A DNA stretch of 64,000 nt from Maribacter dokdonensis DSW-8 (GTDB taxonomy: Bacteria > Bacteroidota > Bacteroidia > Flavobacteriales > Flavobacteriaceae): contig NZ_LDPE01000001.1 of assembly GCF_001447995.1 (NCBI RefSeq), forward strand, positions 2,108,001 through 2,172,000, given 5' to 3'. Positions 45,036-53,214 of the stretch are shown piece by piece. The position numbers and the translations under genes are program-made. The notes under the pieces are model-generated. The model did not search any database and was not told the DNA's origin. It saw only the letters and a program-made list of their open reading frames with translations. Numbering within the stretch: position 1 is the stretch's first letter; each line of letters starts with the position of its first letter.

Positions 45036-45090
45036 GTAAACGTTTACTATCGTTTGTTGTCGTTTACATTCGTTTATAAACGTTTTTATT
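45036..45090. repeat. Five CGTTT boxes at exact 10-bp spacing with two 12-bp palindromes
   Basis: CGTTT occurs at 45041, 45051, 45061, 45071 and 45081, one per helical turn, so all face the same side of DNA. GTAAACGTTTAC (45036-45047) and CGTTTATAAACG (45071-45082) are perfect 12-bp palindromes. It lies about 95 bp upstream of ssb, before the target duplication. The rest of the 413-bp gap 44942-45354 holds the ssb promoter area and the left transposon end; no gene is seen. Confidence 0.75.
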
Positions 45091-45093
45091 GTT

Positions 45094-45101
45094 GATTTAC
45101 A
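45094..45101. repeat. Left target-site duplication GATTTACA
   Basis: Eight bases identical to 48289-48296, directly outside the left inverted repeat. An 8-bp duplication is typical of IS1595-family insertion. Confidence 0.93.
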
Positions 45102-45124
45102 GGCAACTATATACTTGTTTACAC
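45102..45124 (+). repeat. Left terminal inverted repeat
   Basis: Begins GGCAACTATATAC and ends TTTACAC. Aligned with the right end (minus strand GGTAACTATATAC ... ATTACAC), 18 of 23 positions match, 12 of the first 13. Confidence 0.9.
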
Positions 45125-45354
45125 TTAGAAGTAAAGTTTGATTTCGGGTGCTATACCCTGTATTTTTTTTTCGGTTGATTGATTACTACTTGTGTTATGG
45201 TTACTACATCGCTAAATCAATATAGCAGAGCATAACTTTTTTCATATACCAATATTCCGAATTTCAATGAGCGTTGTGCATTGTCAATGAAACGCTTTCT
45301 TAGGACGTTTCCAAGACTATACGGTCAAAACCGATGCTATGTTTCTGAATTTAA

Positions 45355-45540
45355 TTAAGCAAGTCCGAGTCCTATTACTGTTTGTGTTGCCATCTCCTGA
45401 ATTTTCTCATCAGTAAGATCGTTAATTGGTTTGCTTTGGGCTGAAACCCAACCAATATTTTTAGCAGAACGTACAGATACAATTCCGTTTTCATACTTAA
45501 CATGAAAATTTTTACCTCTAATAATCATAGTTGTTTCCAT
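45355..45540 (-). CDS. 61-residue hypothetical passenger protein
   Basis: Starts METTMIIRGKNFHVKYENGI and ends TQTVIGLGLA. A beta-strand-rich first half (RGKNFHVKYENGIVSVRS) is followed by an acidic helix (DLTDEKIQEMATQ). It begins 4 bp after the rhuM stop on the same strand, so it is the last gene of the transposase-rhuM transcript. I do not recognise a family. It could be a partner or modulator of RhuM; there is no direct evidence. Confidence 0.65.
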   Translation of the reverse strand: METTMIIRGKNFHVKYENGIVSVRSAKNIGWVSAQSKPINDLTDEKIQEMATQTVIGLGLA

Positions 45541-45544
45541 GATG

Positions 45545-46666
45545 CTATTTATTTTCGTGAGGATTCCAATTTAACCCTTGTTTTAGTTTTTTGTTAAAAT
45601 CTGATAAAGGAGGTGGCGCTGGGGGTAATGGTGGTGGTGGAGGTAATTTCTCCCCCTTATTTATCTTAGAAACCACCCTGTCAAAATCAGACACAAATTC
45701 TTTATCTTGTTTTATTCTAAATTTTTGATACTCACTTTCTGCAAACTTTTTAGCTACGTCTTTTCTTATTCTACCAGCATCATCTAATAAATTATAATCA
45801 TTGAATTGCAAAAAGGAATCTAACTTATTAGCCCATTCAGCCATAGTCATAGTTTTACCTCTTTTTGCTTGTAATTCTGCAAAATCTAAGTACATATTAA
45901 CTAAAGTGTTAAGCTCTCCTATTTCTTCTTTTTTAAGATAATTCTTAGCTACAGACACATCGGTCTTAATAATTTTTCCACCTTTTTTTTCATTTTTCCA
46001 ACTTGTCAAACCCATATTGGGCTTTTTAGAATCAGCTCTTAATTTTATTATTTCTGGTGCTGTGTGATGTGTTATTGCATACTCTAATTTATTTTGTACG
46101 GTTGCAAAAAACAACCTTGTAATCTCTGCTTTAGGATTATAATCAATTGCTGTTGCATATAAATCTGTGATTTTTTGATAAAACCTTCTTTCAGAAGCTC
46201 GTATCTCTCTTACAATCTCAATTAATTCATCAAAATAATCTTTATCAAAAAGATTTTTTCCTTGTTTCAATCTATCATCATCAATAGCAAAACCTTTAAC
46301 TAAATAGTTCTTGAGTACACTATTTGCCCATATTCTAAACATGGTTGCTTTTTGTGAACTAACTCTGTAGCCTACTGATATTATGGCATCTAAATTATAG
46401 AAATCGATGTTTCTCTGTACATCTCGATTACCTTCCTTTTGAACTGTCAAAATTTCTTTGACAGTTGAATATTTATTTAGTTCACCCTCCTTGTAAATAT
46501 TACCTAAATGATAACTAATAATTTGCTTAGAGGTGCCAAAAATATCAGCCATGCTGTTTTGAGATACCCAAACAGTTTCGTTTTTATCATCAAGTATTAC
46601 TTGGATGTTCGTAGTACCGTTATCCGAAGTATAGAACATGAATTCTGTGTTCTCTAAACTATGCAT
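45545..46666 (-). CDS. RhuM-family protein carried as transposon cargo
   Basis: A 373-residue cytosolic protein. The N-terminal part (VWVSQNSMADIFGTSKQIISYHLGNIYKEGEL, then NIDFYNLDAIISVGYRVSSQKATMFRIWA) is the hallmark of the RhuM family, with an HTH-like first segment suggesting nucleic-acid binding. The middle is helical (ASERRFYQKITDLYATAIDY). Near the C terminus is a proline tract (LPPPPPLPPAPPPLSDF). The family was named from a Salmonella pathogenicity island gene; its biochemical function is unknown. Its first 8 nt overlap the end of the transposase gene, showing it is a true passenger in the same transcript. Confidence 0.88.
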   Translation of the reverse strand: MHSLENTEFMFYTSDNGTTNIQVILDDKNETVWVSQNSMADIFGTSKQIISYHLGNIYKEGELNKYSTVKEILTVQKEGNRDVQRNIDFYNLDAIISVGYRVSSQKATMFRIWANSVLKNYLVKGFAIDDDRLKQGKNLFDKDYFDELIEIVREIRASERRFYQKITDLYATAIDYNPKAEITRLFFATVQNKLEYAITHHTAPEIIKLRADSKKPNMGLTSWKNEKKGGKIIKTDVSVAKNYLKKEEIGELNTLVNMYLDFAELQAKRGKTMTMAEWANKLDSFLQFNDYNLLDDAGRIRKDVAKKFAESEYQKFRIKQDKEFVSDFDRVVSKINKGEKLPPPPPLPPAPPPLSDFNKKLKQGLNWNPHENK

Positions 46667-47564
46667 TTATTAATTCTTTATAGGTTATTCTATTTTCTAT
46701 GTTTTGTAAAAATAAATTAAATCTCATTGCTTCACTAGACGTTCTTGAATTGTAGCGAAATACGAATTCATCAACGTATAATTGTAAATGCTTTTTAGAA
46801 GTAAAATGATAAATACCCACAATACCTCTTTTTAACAAAGACCAAAATGCCTCTATTGTATTTGTATGTACTCTACCTTGTACATATTGGTATTGGCTAT
46901 GCTTCACAACTTGGTGGTCGTAAACTCTTTTTAAGCGCTTATAAGATGTATATTCATCAGTGTAAAGTTTTGCTGTTTCCTTTACACTTTTAAGTATCTC
47001 GATTGATAATGTTTCATAAGTTGTATTAGGTATCTGCTTAGCTATTACTTTACCATTTCTTTCTACCATTCCCAAAACTGGCGCTTTATCATCAGAAGAA
47101 CCTTTAATCTTTTTATTAGCGTGTCTGTTTTTATTCTTACCACCTACAAAAGTTTCATCCGCTTCAACTTCATTATCTAATTGAGAATCGTTATCAATAC
47201 CGAAGCATTGACGTATTCTAGACAACATGAACCAAGCAGATTTTTGAGTAATATTTAAATCTCTACCTAACTGTAAAGAGGAAATACCTTTCTTATGTAA
47301 AGTAACTAACCATATACCTAAAAACCACTTTTGAAGTTCAATTTTCGTGTTGTCAAAAATAGTGTTGGTCTTTACGTTAAAATATTTACCTGTATTCTTA
47401 CATTTGTATTTGTTCCCCTTACAATTATAAACCTTAGATTCTGAATCGAAAGGACTTACAACGTTTCCGTTCCATCTTAATTGCTCTAAATGGTCAATAC
47501 AAGATTGTTGAGTTGGAAAGGCTTTGATTAAGTCTATTATCGAATTAAAATCTTGGTTGATCAT
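46659..47564 (-). CDS. IS1595-family (ISXO2-like) transposase
   Basis: 301 residues. An N-terminal zinc-ribbon-like segment with partly lost cysteines (VYNCKGNKYKCKNTGKYFNV) is followed by NTIFDNTKIELQKWFLGIWL, then an HTH (ISSLQLGRDLNITQKSAWFMLSRIR). The ISXO2-like DDE domain starts at VEADETFVGGK (first Asp), has TDEYTSYKRL (second) and HTNTIEAFWSLLKRGIVGIYH (third acidic region), then RYNSRTSSEAM. It catalyses cut-and-paste transposition of the element. It is full length with no frameshift. Confidence 0.94.
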   Translation of the reverse strand: MINQDFNSIIDLIKAFPTQQSCIDHLEQLRWNGNVVSPFDSESKVYNCKGNKYKCKNTGKYFNVKTNTIFDNTKIELQKWFLGIWLVTLHKKGISSLQLGRDLNITQKSAWFMLSRIRQCFGIDNDSQLDNEVEADETFVGGKNKNRHANKKIKGSSDDKAPVLGMVERNGKVIAKQIPNTTYETLSIEILKSVKETAKLYTDEYTSYKRLKRVYDHQVVKHSQYQYVQGRVHTNTIEAFWSLLKRGIVGIYHFTSKKHLQLYVDEFVFRYNSRTSSEAMRFNLFLQNIENRITYKELINA

Positions 47565-47595
47565 AATAGTATTATTGTACAGCTAAGATAATACT

Positions 47596-47631
47596 TTAAT
47601 TACACCAAGCCTAATTATTTAGTGTAATTAA
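47596..47631. promoter_or_regulatory. Inverted repeat in the divergent promoter region of the transposon
   Basis: TTAATTACAC (47596-47605) and GTGTAATTAA (47622-47631) form 10-bp perfect arms around 16 bp, between the transposase and the membrane-protein gene. ATTACACC here also occurs in the right terminal repeat. It may be an operator, perhaps bound by the transposase or another element-encoded protein. Confidence 0.5.
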
Positions 47632-47650
47632 GTTCTAAAAAAATAATTTT

Positions 47651-48211
47651 ATGAACAATAATGAGGATGATGATTTTAAATTTATAACAAGCGAGTATAT
47701 AAATAATTTAGATTTAAAACTTAAATCCAATTTTGAATACTTAACCGAAAATCAGAAAAACGATATTAAATTATCTGATTTATGTACAAATTTTATAGTT
47801 AGTTATTTATCATTAACCATTGATGGGATAGGTAAGATAGACCAGTTAATTTTAGATAGAAACAAAATGAAAATAACCTTAGATCGGTTTATGAATAAGC
47901 AAAATGCAACTTACATGGGTTACGCAAAAATAACTAGTAAAACAAATGATTGTTATGTTTTAGAATTAACGGAAAGTGGAAGAATATACTATAGACATTC
48001 AGATGTAAAATACAGAATTAAGTTTCCTACATTAATCCAAAAGATCAAACTATATATATTAAATCTTACTAAAAAATTAAAATCTTTAGTCTTTGTATCT
48101 GCAAACAATAAAATAAAAATGATAATGGATAGTGGTATAACAAGACTAATACTGTTTATACTTAGTGTTATAACATTCGTTATTTTAATAAAAAACAACT
48201 TCTTTAATTGA
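47651..48211 (+). CDS. Hypothetical passenger protein with a C-terminal membrane anchor
   Basis: 186 residues, divergent from the transposase. Residues 1-105 are soluble (a helical start, then KITLDRFMNKQNATYMGYAKI and CYVLELTESGRIYY, reminiscent of a winged-helix end). Residues about 120-155 are basic (KIKLYILNLTKKLKSL). One strong membrane span lies at the C terminus (TRLILFILSVITFVILI), followed by KNNFFN. No known family is recognised. Because it is inside the terminal repeats it is cargo. Confidence 0.75.
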   Translation: MNNNEDDDFKFITSEYINNLDLKLKSNFEYLTENQKNDIKLSDLCTNFIVSYLSLTIDGIGKIDQLILDRNKMKITLDRFMNKQNATYMGYAKITSKTNDCYVLELTESGRIYYRHSDVKYRIKFPTLIQKIKLYILNLTKKLKSLVFVSANNKIKMIMDSGITRLILFILSVITFVILIKNNFFN

Positions 48212-48265
48212 ATTACATTAAAACATAATCCAATTATAATTGGTATTAATATCTTCATCTAATCG

Positions 48266-48288
48266 GTGTAATGTTGTATATAGTTACC
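48266..48288 (-). repeat. Right terminal inverted repeat
   Basis: On the minus strand GGTAACTATATAC begins the end and ATTACAC closes it. It pairs with 45102-45124. Confidence 0.9.
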
Positions 48289-48296
48289 GATTTACA
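48289..48296. repeat. Right target-site duplication GATTTACA
   Basis: Identical to 45094-45101. Removing the element and one copy restores a continuous intergenic region upstream of ssb. Confidence 0.93.
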
Positions 48297-48324
48297 GTAA
48301 TTTACAAAACATAGAAGAGTTATA

Positions 48325-49011
48325 TTATTTTCTACGATATAACCACCAATTCATATCTCTAGTTAAAGTATATCCTAATTTTTCATACAGAGGTATTGCA
48401 GAGTTACCCTTATTGGTGTGAAGAATGGGCTTCTTATTCTCTTTTAGAATCTCTTTTGTTGTATGTGCAATTAATTGTTTTGCAAGTCCTCGTCTCGTAA
48501 AATCCGGATGGGTGACAACGGCACTAACCTCAATAAAAAGATCTGTTTGCATTCGTTGACCTGTTATTGAAACCAATTTACCTTCCTTAAAAATACCGTA
48601 GTAATTACCCATTTCAAAAGTTCTTCTTCTGTAATATCCGGGCATTACCAACCAAACCAAATCATATATTTCATTGATATGTTCATCTCCCAATAAAACA
48701 ATTTTCTCAGTGATAGAAACATCTGATAACTCATTCAGAACCATTTGACAACCATCTATTTTCTTTTCCAAAAAAATATGGGCACTATCAACTTTTGGAG
48801 TTTTATTTTCTGATACAAAGAAAAAACTATCGGTAGTTTTAAGGTATTGGTTTGAAGCGGCAGTGGTTCTATCTTCATCAAAAAATGCACCAAAAGTGCA
48901 CACTTCTTGATCATAAAATAATACTTCCTTATACTTAACCGCAAATTTTTTGTGAGTTTCATTTAAGGAATACCACACCGGATTTTTAAGTTGCTGTTCT
49001 AACGCTGTCAT
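48325..49011 (-). CDS. GNAT acetyltransferase with FR47-like domain
   Basis: A 228-residue two-part protein. The first 120 residues are a divergent N-terminal half. The C-terminal half is a GNAT domain: YYGIFKEGKLVSITGQRM, EVSAVVTHPDFTRRGLAKQLI (acetyl-CoA loop R-R-G-L-A) and NSAIPLYEKLGYTLTRDM. The substrate is unknown. Before the transposon insertion this gene was the neighbour upstream of ssb, so the element separated them. Confidence 0.85.
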   Translation of the reverse strand: MTALEQQLKNPVWYSLNETHKKFAVKYKEVLFYDQEVCTFGAFFDEDRTTAASNQYLKTTDSFFFVSENKTPKVDSAHIFLEKKIDGCQMVLNELSDVSITEKIVLLGDEHINEIYDLVWLVMPGYYRRRTFEMGNYYGIFKEGKLVSITGQRMQTDLFIEVSAVVTHPDFTRRGLAKQLIAHTTKEILKENKKPILHTNKGNSAIPLYEKLGYTLTRDMNWWLYRRK

Positions 49012-49280
49012 TATATAAATATAAACAGTACAATTTAAATCTTAGCTAACTATATATTTACGACTAGTAAAGATTTTTGTTAAATAAATATAATTAGAAC
49101 GCTTTTTAATATTAAAAAAAGAACATTGTTTAATTAAATAAGCTTTTTTATCTATTTTAAACAAAGTAATTAATAAACCAACCATTTTGAAAACCTATAT
49201 TCTATATGTTCTGGAATAGTATAGGCTAGAAGTTACAATGAAAACTTCTTTTTGTATCACCTAATACACCTATTGCACTT

Positions 49281-50759
49281 ATGAACGTTATTGATTATCA
49301 ATATTTTGAAACTTTTATTTTTACGGCAATATTTGGTGTTTTTGCTATCTATCACATATTACTTTACATAATTCTAAGGTATAAGGCATTACTTTACTAC
49401 TGTGTTATATTGATAGGCTTAACCGCTCATTTTACGCTCTATTTATTGCTATTCGATGCAGATAAGAGCTTTTCTCTACTAGTTCAAAATACATCGTTGA
49501 TCACGGCTATGGTTACCACCTTTGGGTTTTTAATCTTTACAAGGAATTATCTTGCCATAAACCAGTATAAGACACCAAGGTTAAACAAAACCTATAAATT
49601 TCTAATTGTAGCAACAATTGCCTTAACCATTATTCATATTCTTAACATCATTATCGCTGGCTACAATACCTTTAGCAAACTTCTAGAATTATTAGCCGCT
49701 TTTACCGCATTGGCAACCATGATATTAAATATCATTTCAGGAGTTAAATTATTTCATGCAGAAAAATTCAATAAATACTACCTCTATTCCTATACACCTT
49801 ACCTTTTAGCCTCGATCTTATACGTAATTACCTGGTTGTTAAGTTATTTTTTTAATATCAAAACTGACTATATATTATTAATCACCTCAATTTTAATAAC
49901 CTTACAGATCATACTTTTCTCCATATTAATGGGTTTCAAATTCAAATCTATTCAAGATGAAAATAAGAGAATACAGGTAGAGGCCAATAATAGATTAGAA
50001 TATGAAGTTGATGTGCAAACCAAACAATTACAATTAGCCAAAAAGGAACTTGAAATTCAAAATAAAGAACTTGAAACGGTAAATAAATTAAAAAACAAAC
50101 TATTCTCCTTGCTTACGCATGATGTAAGAGGTCCACTCAACAATGTTAGTACCTTAATTGAATTGATAGAAAATAAATTATCAGATAGTCCATTAAAGGA
50201 AATTACATCCAAATTAAAAAGTGATGTCAATGACAGGGTATCAATGATCAACACTTTGTTAGACTGGTCTTATAAACAACTAGAAGGCGTTAAGGTCCAT
50301 AAAGAACAATGTGATTTAAATGCAATTTTCATTACTATCATAAAGGAATTTGAACGGGCTGCACTTGATAAAAATATAACTATAGAACAAGAGGTTTTAT
50401 GTCCCGTTATTTACATAGACCAGAATATGTTAAAGGTTATGCTACGTAACCTTTTATCAAATGCTATAAAGTTCAGTGAATACGGTCAAAAAATTATGTT
50501 CTCTTCAAAATGTAACTCCGATACAATTGACATCATCGTTGAAGATTTTGGAACAGGTATGCAAGTAGATTGGTTCAATTCAAAAAACGAACATTGTCCC
50601 CAAACCAAAAAAGGCACCAAAGGTGAAGTCGGTACCGGTTTTGGGCTTTTGATTACAAAAGATTTTGCAGAAATGAATGGTGGAAAAATAATATGCGAAA
50701 GCGAAATCAACAAAGGCACTAAGTTCACCCTAAGTTTTGAGAATATTTTACCAGATTAA
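49281..50759 (+). CDS. Membrane sensor histidine kinase
   Basis: A 492-residue kinase. Seven hydrophobic spans occupy about residues 8-222 (7TM-DISM-like), followed by a coiled coil (225-272, KKELEIQNKELETVNKL). The HisKA box LLTHDVRGPLNN has phospho-acceptor His280, and the HATPase domain carries MLRNLLSNAIKFS (N box), DFGTGM (G1) and GTGFGLLITKDFAEMNGG (G2). No response regulator is next to it, so it is an orphan kinase. The 269-bp AT-rich gap upstream (49012-49280) holds no gene. Confidence 0.92.
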   Translation: MNVIDYQYFETFIFTAIFGVFAIYHILLYIILRYKALLYYCVILIGLTAHFTLYLLLFDADKSFSLLVQNTSLITAMVTTFGFLIFTRNYLAINQYKTPRLNKTYKFLIVATIALTIIHILNIIIAGYNTFSKLLELLAAFTALATMILNIISGVKLFHAEKFNKYYLYSYTPYLLASILYVITWLLSYFFNIKTDYILLITSILITLQIILFSILMGFKFKSIQDENKRIQVEANNRLEYEVDVQTKQLQLAKKELEIQNKELETVNKLKNKLFSLLTHDVRGPLNNVSTLIELIENKLSDSPLKEITSKLKSDVNDRVSMINTLLDWSYKQLEGVKVHKEQCDLNAIFITIIKEFERAALDKNITIEQEVLCPVIYIDQNMLKVMLRNLLSNAIKFSEYGQKIMFSSKCNSDTIDIIVEDFGTGMQVDWFNSKNEHCPQTKKGTKGEVGTGFGLLITKDFAEMNGGKIICESEINKGTKFTLSFENILPD

Positions 50760-50932
50760 GATACCTTACAAAGCATTGATGTATAGGCTCACCCTACAAT
50801 CCAAAGTAACATAAACCTTCTCAAAAGCTATTGTGGCTTAAAAGAGTATTGTTTTACAAACCAGTTCCAATTATCTTCTTAAAAGAATCATTTTTTTCCT
50901 AACTTAAAAATTCTAAAATCAACAATTTACAA

Positions 50933-51142
50933 ATGGAAGAAAACAAATCAAATGACCAATGCGTCACCACTATTATTGTAGCCAACAACGGTCCTTTAAA
51001 AGTTAAAGGAAACCTAGAAATACAATTGGCCTCAGGTGAAATTGTAACTAAAGAAGGTACCACAGGTTTTTGTCGTTGTGGCGCATCTGAAAACAAACCG
51101 TTTTGCGATGGTGCCCATAGAAAAATAGAATTTATAGGATAA
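50933..51142 (+). CDS. Small CDGSH iron-sulfur protein
   Basis: 69 residues. The C-terminal half has CRCGASENKPFCDGAH, a full C-x-C-x2-S-x3-P-x-C-D-G-A-H motif that binds a 2Fe-2S cluster in the MitoNEET-like fold. The N-terminal half (TTIIVANNGPLKVKGNLEIQLASGE) is the beta-strand part typical of bacterial stand-alone CDGSH proteins. Such proteins can transfer electrons or clusters; no partner is known. It starts 21 bp before the catabolic operon and may be co-transcribed. A second CDGSH motif occurs at the window start (1-272). Confidence 0.9.
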   Translation: MEENKSNDQCVTTIIVANNGPLKVKGNLEIQLASGEIVTKEGTTGFCRCGASENKPFCDGAHRKIEFIG

Positions 51143-51163
51143 TCAAAACAAATCTGCCTAGCC

Positions 51164-52051
51164 ATGGAATTAGCCATACATAATTGGATGCGTGCCGAGA
51201 CTTTAGAACACACACTCAATAGGATCAACAAATTAGATTATACGCATATAGAAATACAAGGAACCCCAGAGAATTACGATATAAAAAAAGCTCAGTTACT
51301 TTTAGACCTCTACGGAATTAAATGTTGGGGATCTGTAACACTTATGTTAGAGCAACGTAATTTACTTGCTAAAGATCCCGCGCAACGGAAACTGTCTATT
51401 CAATACGTAAAAGATGTTGCCAAAATGGTATATGAATTGGGCGGTAAAGTCATTTCTTTAGTGCCGGCAACCGTAGGCAAAATTGTCCCCGATGCCAGAC
51501 CTGAAGAAGAATGGGAATGGGCGGTAGAAGGCATTAAAGAAATTTATAAATATACCGAAGACCACGGTTTACAAATAGGCATTGAGCCCATTAACCGTTT
51601 TGAGACCTATTTTATCAACAGGGGCGAACAGGCATTGGCACTTGCAGAAGCTGTTGGTCCTAATTGTGGAGTTTGCCTAGATACATTTCATATGAATTTA
51701 GAGGAGGTCAATATGTTTGACACCATTAAAAAAGTAGGCAAGCGTTTGGTAAATTTTCATGTTGCCGATAATAATAGAATGGCACCGGGGATGGGGCACC
51801 TCAACTGGACTAAAATCATAAATACATTAAAAGAGATTGAATATGACAAGGTGCTATCAGTAGAATTTTGTTCCCCGTTAGATAGAACACCTGCCAATCC
51901 GTATCCGAATTCCATAGAAACAAATCCTGAGGGACTCACTGCAGAACAAAAGAAATTCTTGGAAGATCACGGTAGTTCAGCCGTTACCGATGAGTTTTAC
52001 ACCATGCTGACCAAAAAATCCATAGACACCCTAAAAGAGCTTATTAAATGA
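51164..52051 (+). CDS. Sugar phosphate isomerase/epimerase (D-tagatose 3-epimerase-like)
   Basis: A 295-residue TIM-barrel protein of the AP-endonuclease-2/xylose-isomerase-like group. The metal-binding Glu lies in IGIEPINRFETYFINRG, Asp and His in CLDTFHMNLEEVN, His in NFHVADNNRMAPGMGHLNW, and the last Glu in SVEFCSPL. These segments closely follow the D-tagatose/D-allulose 3-epimerase signature. It probably epimerises a ketose or keto-acid at C3. It overlaps the dehydratase gene by 4 nt (ATGA), first of a five-gene operon. Confidence 0.87.
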   Translation: MELAIHNWMRAETLEHTLNRINKLDYTHIEIQGTPENYDIKKAQLLLDLYGIKCWGSVTLMLEQRNLLAKDPAQRKLSIQYVKDVAKMVYELGGKVISLVPATVGKIVPDARPEEEWEWAVEGIKEIYKYTEDHGLQIGIEPINRFETYFINRGEQALALAEAVGPNCGVCLDTFHMNLEEVNMFDTIKKVGKRLVNFHVADNNRMAPGMGHLNWTKIINTLKEIEYDKVLSVEFCSPLDRTPANPYPNSIETNPEGLTAEQKKFLEDHGSSAVTDEFYTMLTKKSIDTLKELIK

Positions 52052-53211
52052 AAATCACCAATATAGAAGCGTTTTGGTTACGCTGTCCAATACCAAAAGA
52101 AAAGCAACATTTTTCAGATTATGGTCTATTGACAAATTTTGATATGACCTTGGTAGTGGTAACGACCGATACTGGATTACAAGGTTTTGGCGAAGCAAAG
52201 GCAGCTGTAGGTTCTTCCGGGTCTTGTGCCTCTATAGTCAGCTGCATAGAAAACGAACTAAAACTACAATTAATAGGTAAGGATGCCCGAAATATCTCCC
52301 GTATTTGGGAACACGTATACAACGGCACACGAGATCATTATTCCCTATCAAGAGGTCGTAAATTTCCCATTTTAGGAAGAAGGGGATTGACCATTTCTGC
52401 CATGAGTGGAATAGATACTGCGCTGTGGGATATTAAAGGAAAGGCTTTAAAAGCTCCTGTGGTAGAATTGTTGGGTGGTAGCTGTCGCGATAAAATGCCA
52501 GCATACGCCAGTGGTGGTTGGGCAAAAGCCGATGCTATTGGCGAACAACTGTTGGGGTATACCCAAAAAGGGTTTAGCGGTGTAAAAATGCGTGTTGGTA
52601 TAATGGATCAAACCGTTGCCGAAAGTGTAAAAAGAGTTCAAGCAGCACGTGAAGCCTTGCCCGATCACATAAAGTTAATGACCGATGCCCATGGTACTTT
52701 TAGCGTACCCGAAGCCAAGCAGTTTACAAAGGGTGTAGAAGACTGCAACTTATATTGGTTTGAAGAACCTATTAGTCCAGATAATAAAATAGGTACCGCG
52801 GAAGTTCGTGCCAATACCTTTATACCCATTGCCGCTGGTGAAAGTGAGTACACCGCTTTTGATGTTCGCGATTTAATAGCCGAACGTGCGTTAGATGTGT
52901 TACAACCAGATTGCGCCATAATTGGCGGTATTACAGAAGCCATGCGGGTTTCACAATTGGCACATACCTATCAACTGGAATTGGCACCGCATTGTTGGGG
53001 ATCAGCATTTTCATTTATGGCGGGACTTTCGGTGGCATTCGCTTCCCCTTCTGCCAATGTAATAGAGTTTTCGTTGGGCGGCAACCCTATGATGTATGAT
53101 TTGGTACAGGAACAAATTACGGTGAATAATGAAGGTATGCTCAATGCACCCACCAAACCCGGACTCGGTTTAACCCCTAATTGGGATTTTGTAAAAGACT
53201 TTAAACAATAA
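52048..53211 (+). CDS. Mandelate racemase/muconate lactonizing enzyme family; acid-sugar dehydratase-like
   Basis: A 387-residue enolase-superfamily enzyme. The active site is complete and spaced as in mandelate racemase: K180-x-R182 (in SGVKMRVG), metal ligands D213, E239 and E265 at steps of 26, and the Asp288-His315 dyad (QPDCAIIGG, ELAPHCWGS). The His-Asp dyad is typical of the MR subgroup and of acid-sugar dehydratases. The second base position is Arg instead of Lys, so a dehydration reaction on a sugar acid is more likely than racemisation. The substrate is not deducible. Coupled with both neighbours. Confidence 0.88.
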   Translation: MKITNIEAFWLRCPIPKEKQHFSDYGLLTNFDMTLVVVTTDTGLQGFGEAKAAVGSSGSCASIVSCIENELKLQLIGKDARNISRIWEHVYNGTRDHYSLSRGRKFPILGRRGLTISAMSGIDTALWDIKGKALKAPVVELLGGSCRDKMPAYASGGWAKADAIGEQLLGYTQKGFSGVKMRVGIMDQTVAESVKRVQAAREALPDHIKLMTDAHGTFSVPEAKQFTKGVEDCNLYWFEEPISPDNKIGTAEVRANTFIPIAAGESEYTAFDVRDLIAERALDVLQPDCAIIGGITEAMRVSQLAHTYQLELAPHCWGSAFSFMAGLSVAFASPSANVIEFSLGGNPMMYDLVQEQITVNNEGMLNAPTKPGLGLTPNWDFVKDFKQ

Positions 53212-53214
53212 ACT

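Larger units (their letters stand above)
45102..48288. mobile_element. IS1595-type transposon with passenger genes (3187 bp)
   Basis: The boundaries are given by imperfect terminal inverted repeats starting GG and by a perfect 8-bp target duplication. Inside are an ISXO2-like transposase, a rhuM-family gene and a 61-codon gene on the same strand, and a divergent gene for a membrane protein. A plain IS1595-family element is about 0.7-1.1 kb, so about 2 kb is cargo. All ends and reading frames are intact, which suggests a recent or still active insertion. The 250 bp between the left end and the 61-codon gene contain no recognisable feature. Confidence 0.93.

Noticed and set aside
45041..45090. 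CRISPR-like array
   Set aside because: Repeats are only 5 bp with 5-bp variable parts; no cas genes; better read as phased protein-binding sites.
48230..48243. Palindrome CCAATTATAATTGG near the right transposon end as a regulatory site
   Set aside because: AT-rich 14-bp palindromes are expected by chance here and no gene start follows.
47989..48258. 89-codon minus-strand hydrophobic frame in the transposon
   Set aside because: Hydrophobicity is the mirror of the sense-strand membrane span and AT-rich sequence; no independent support.
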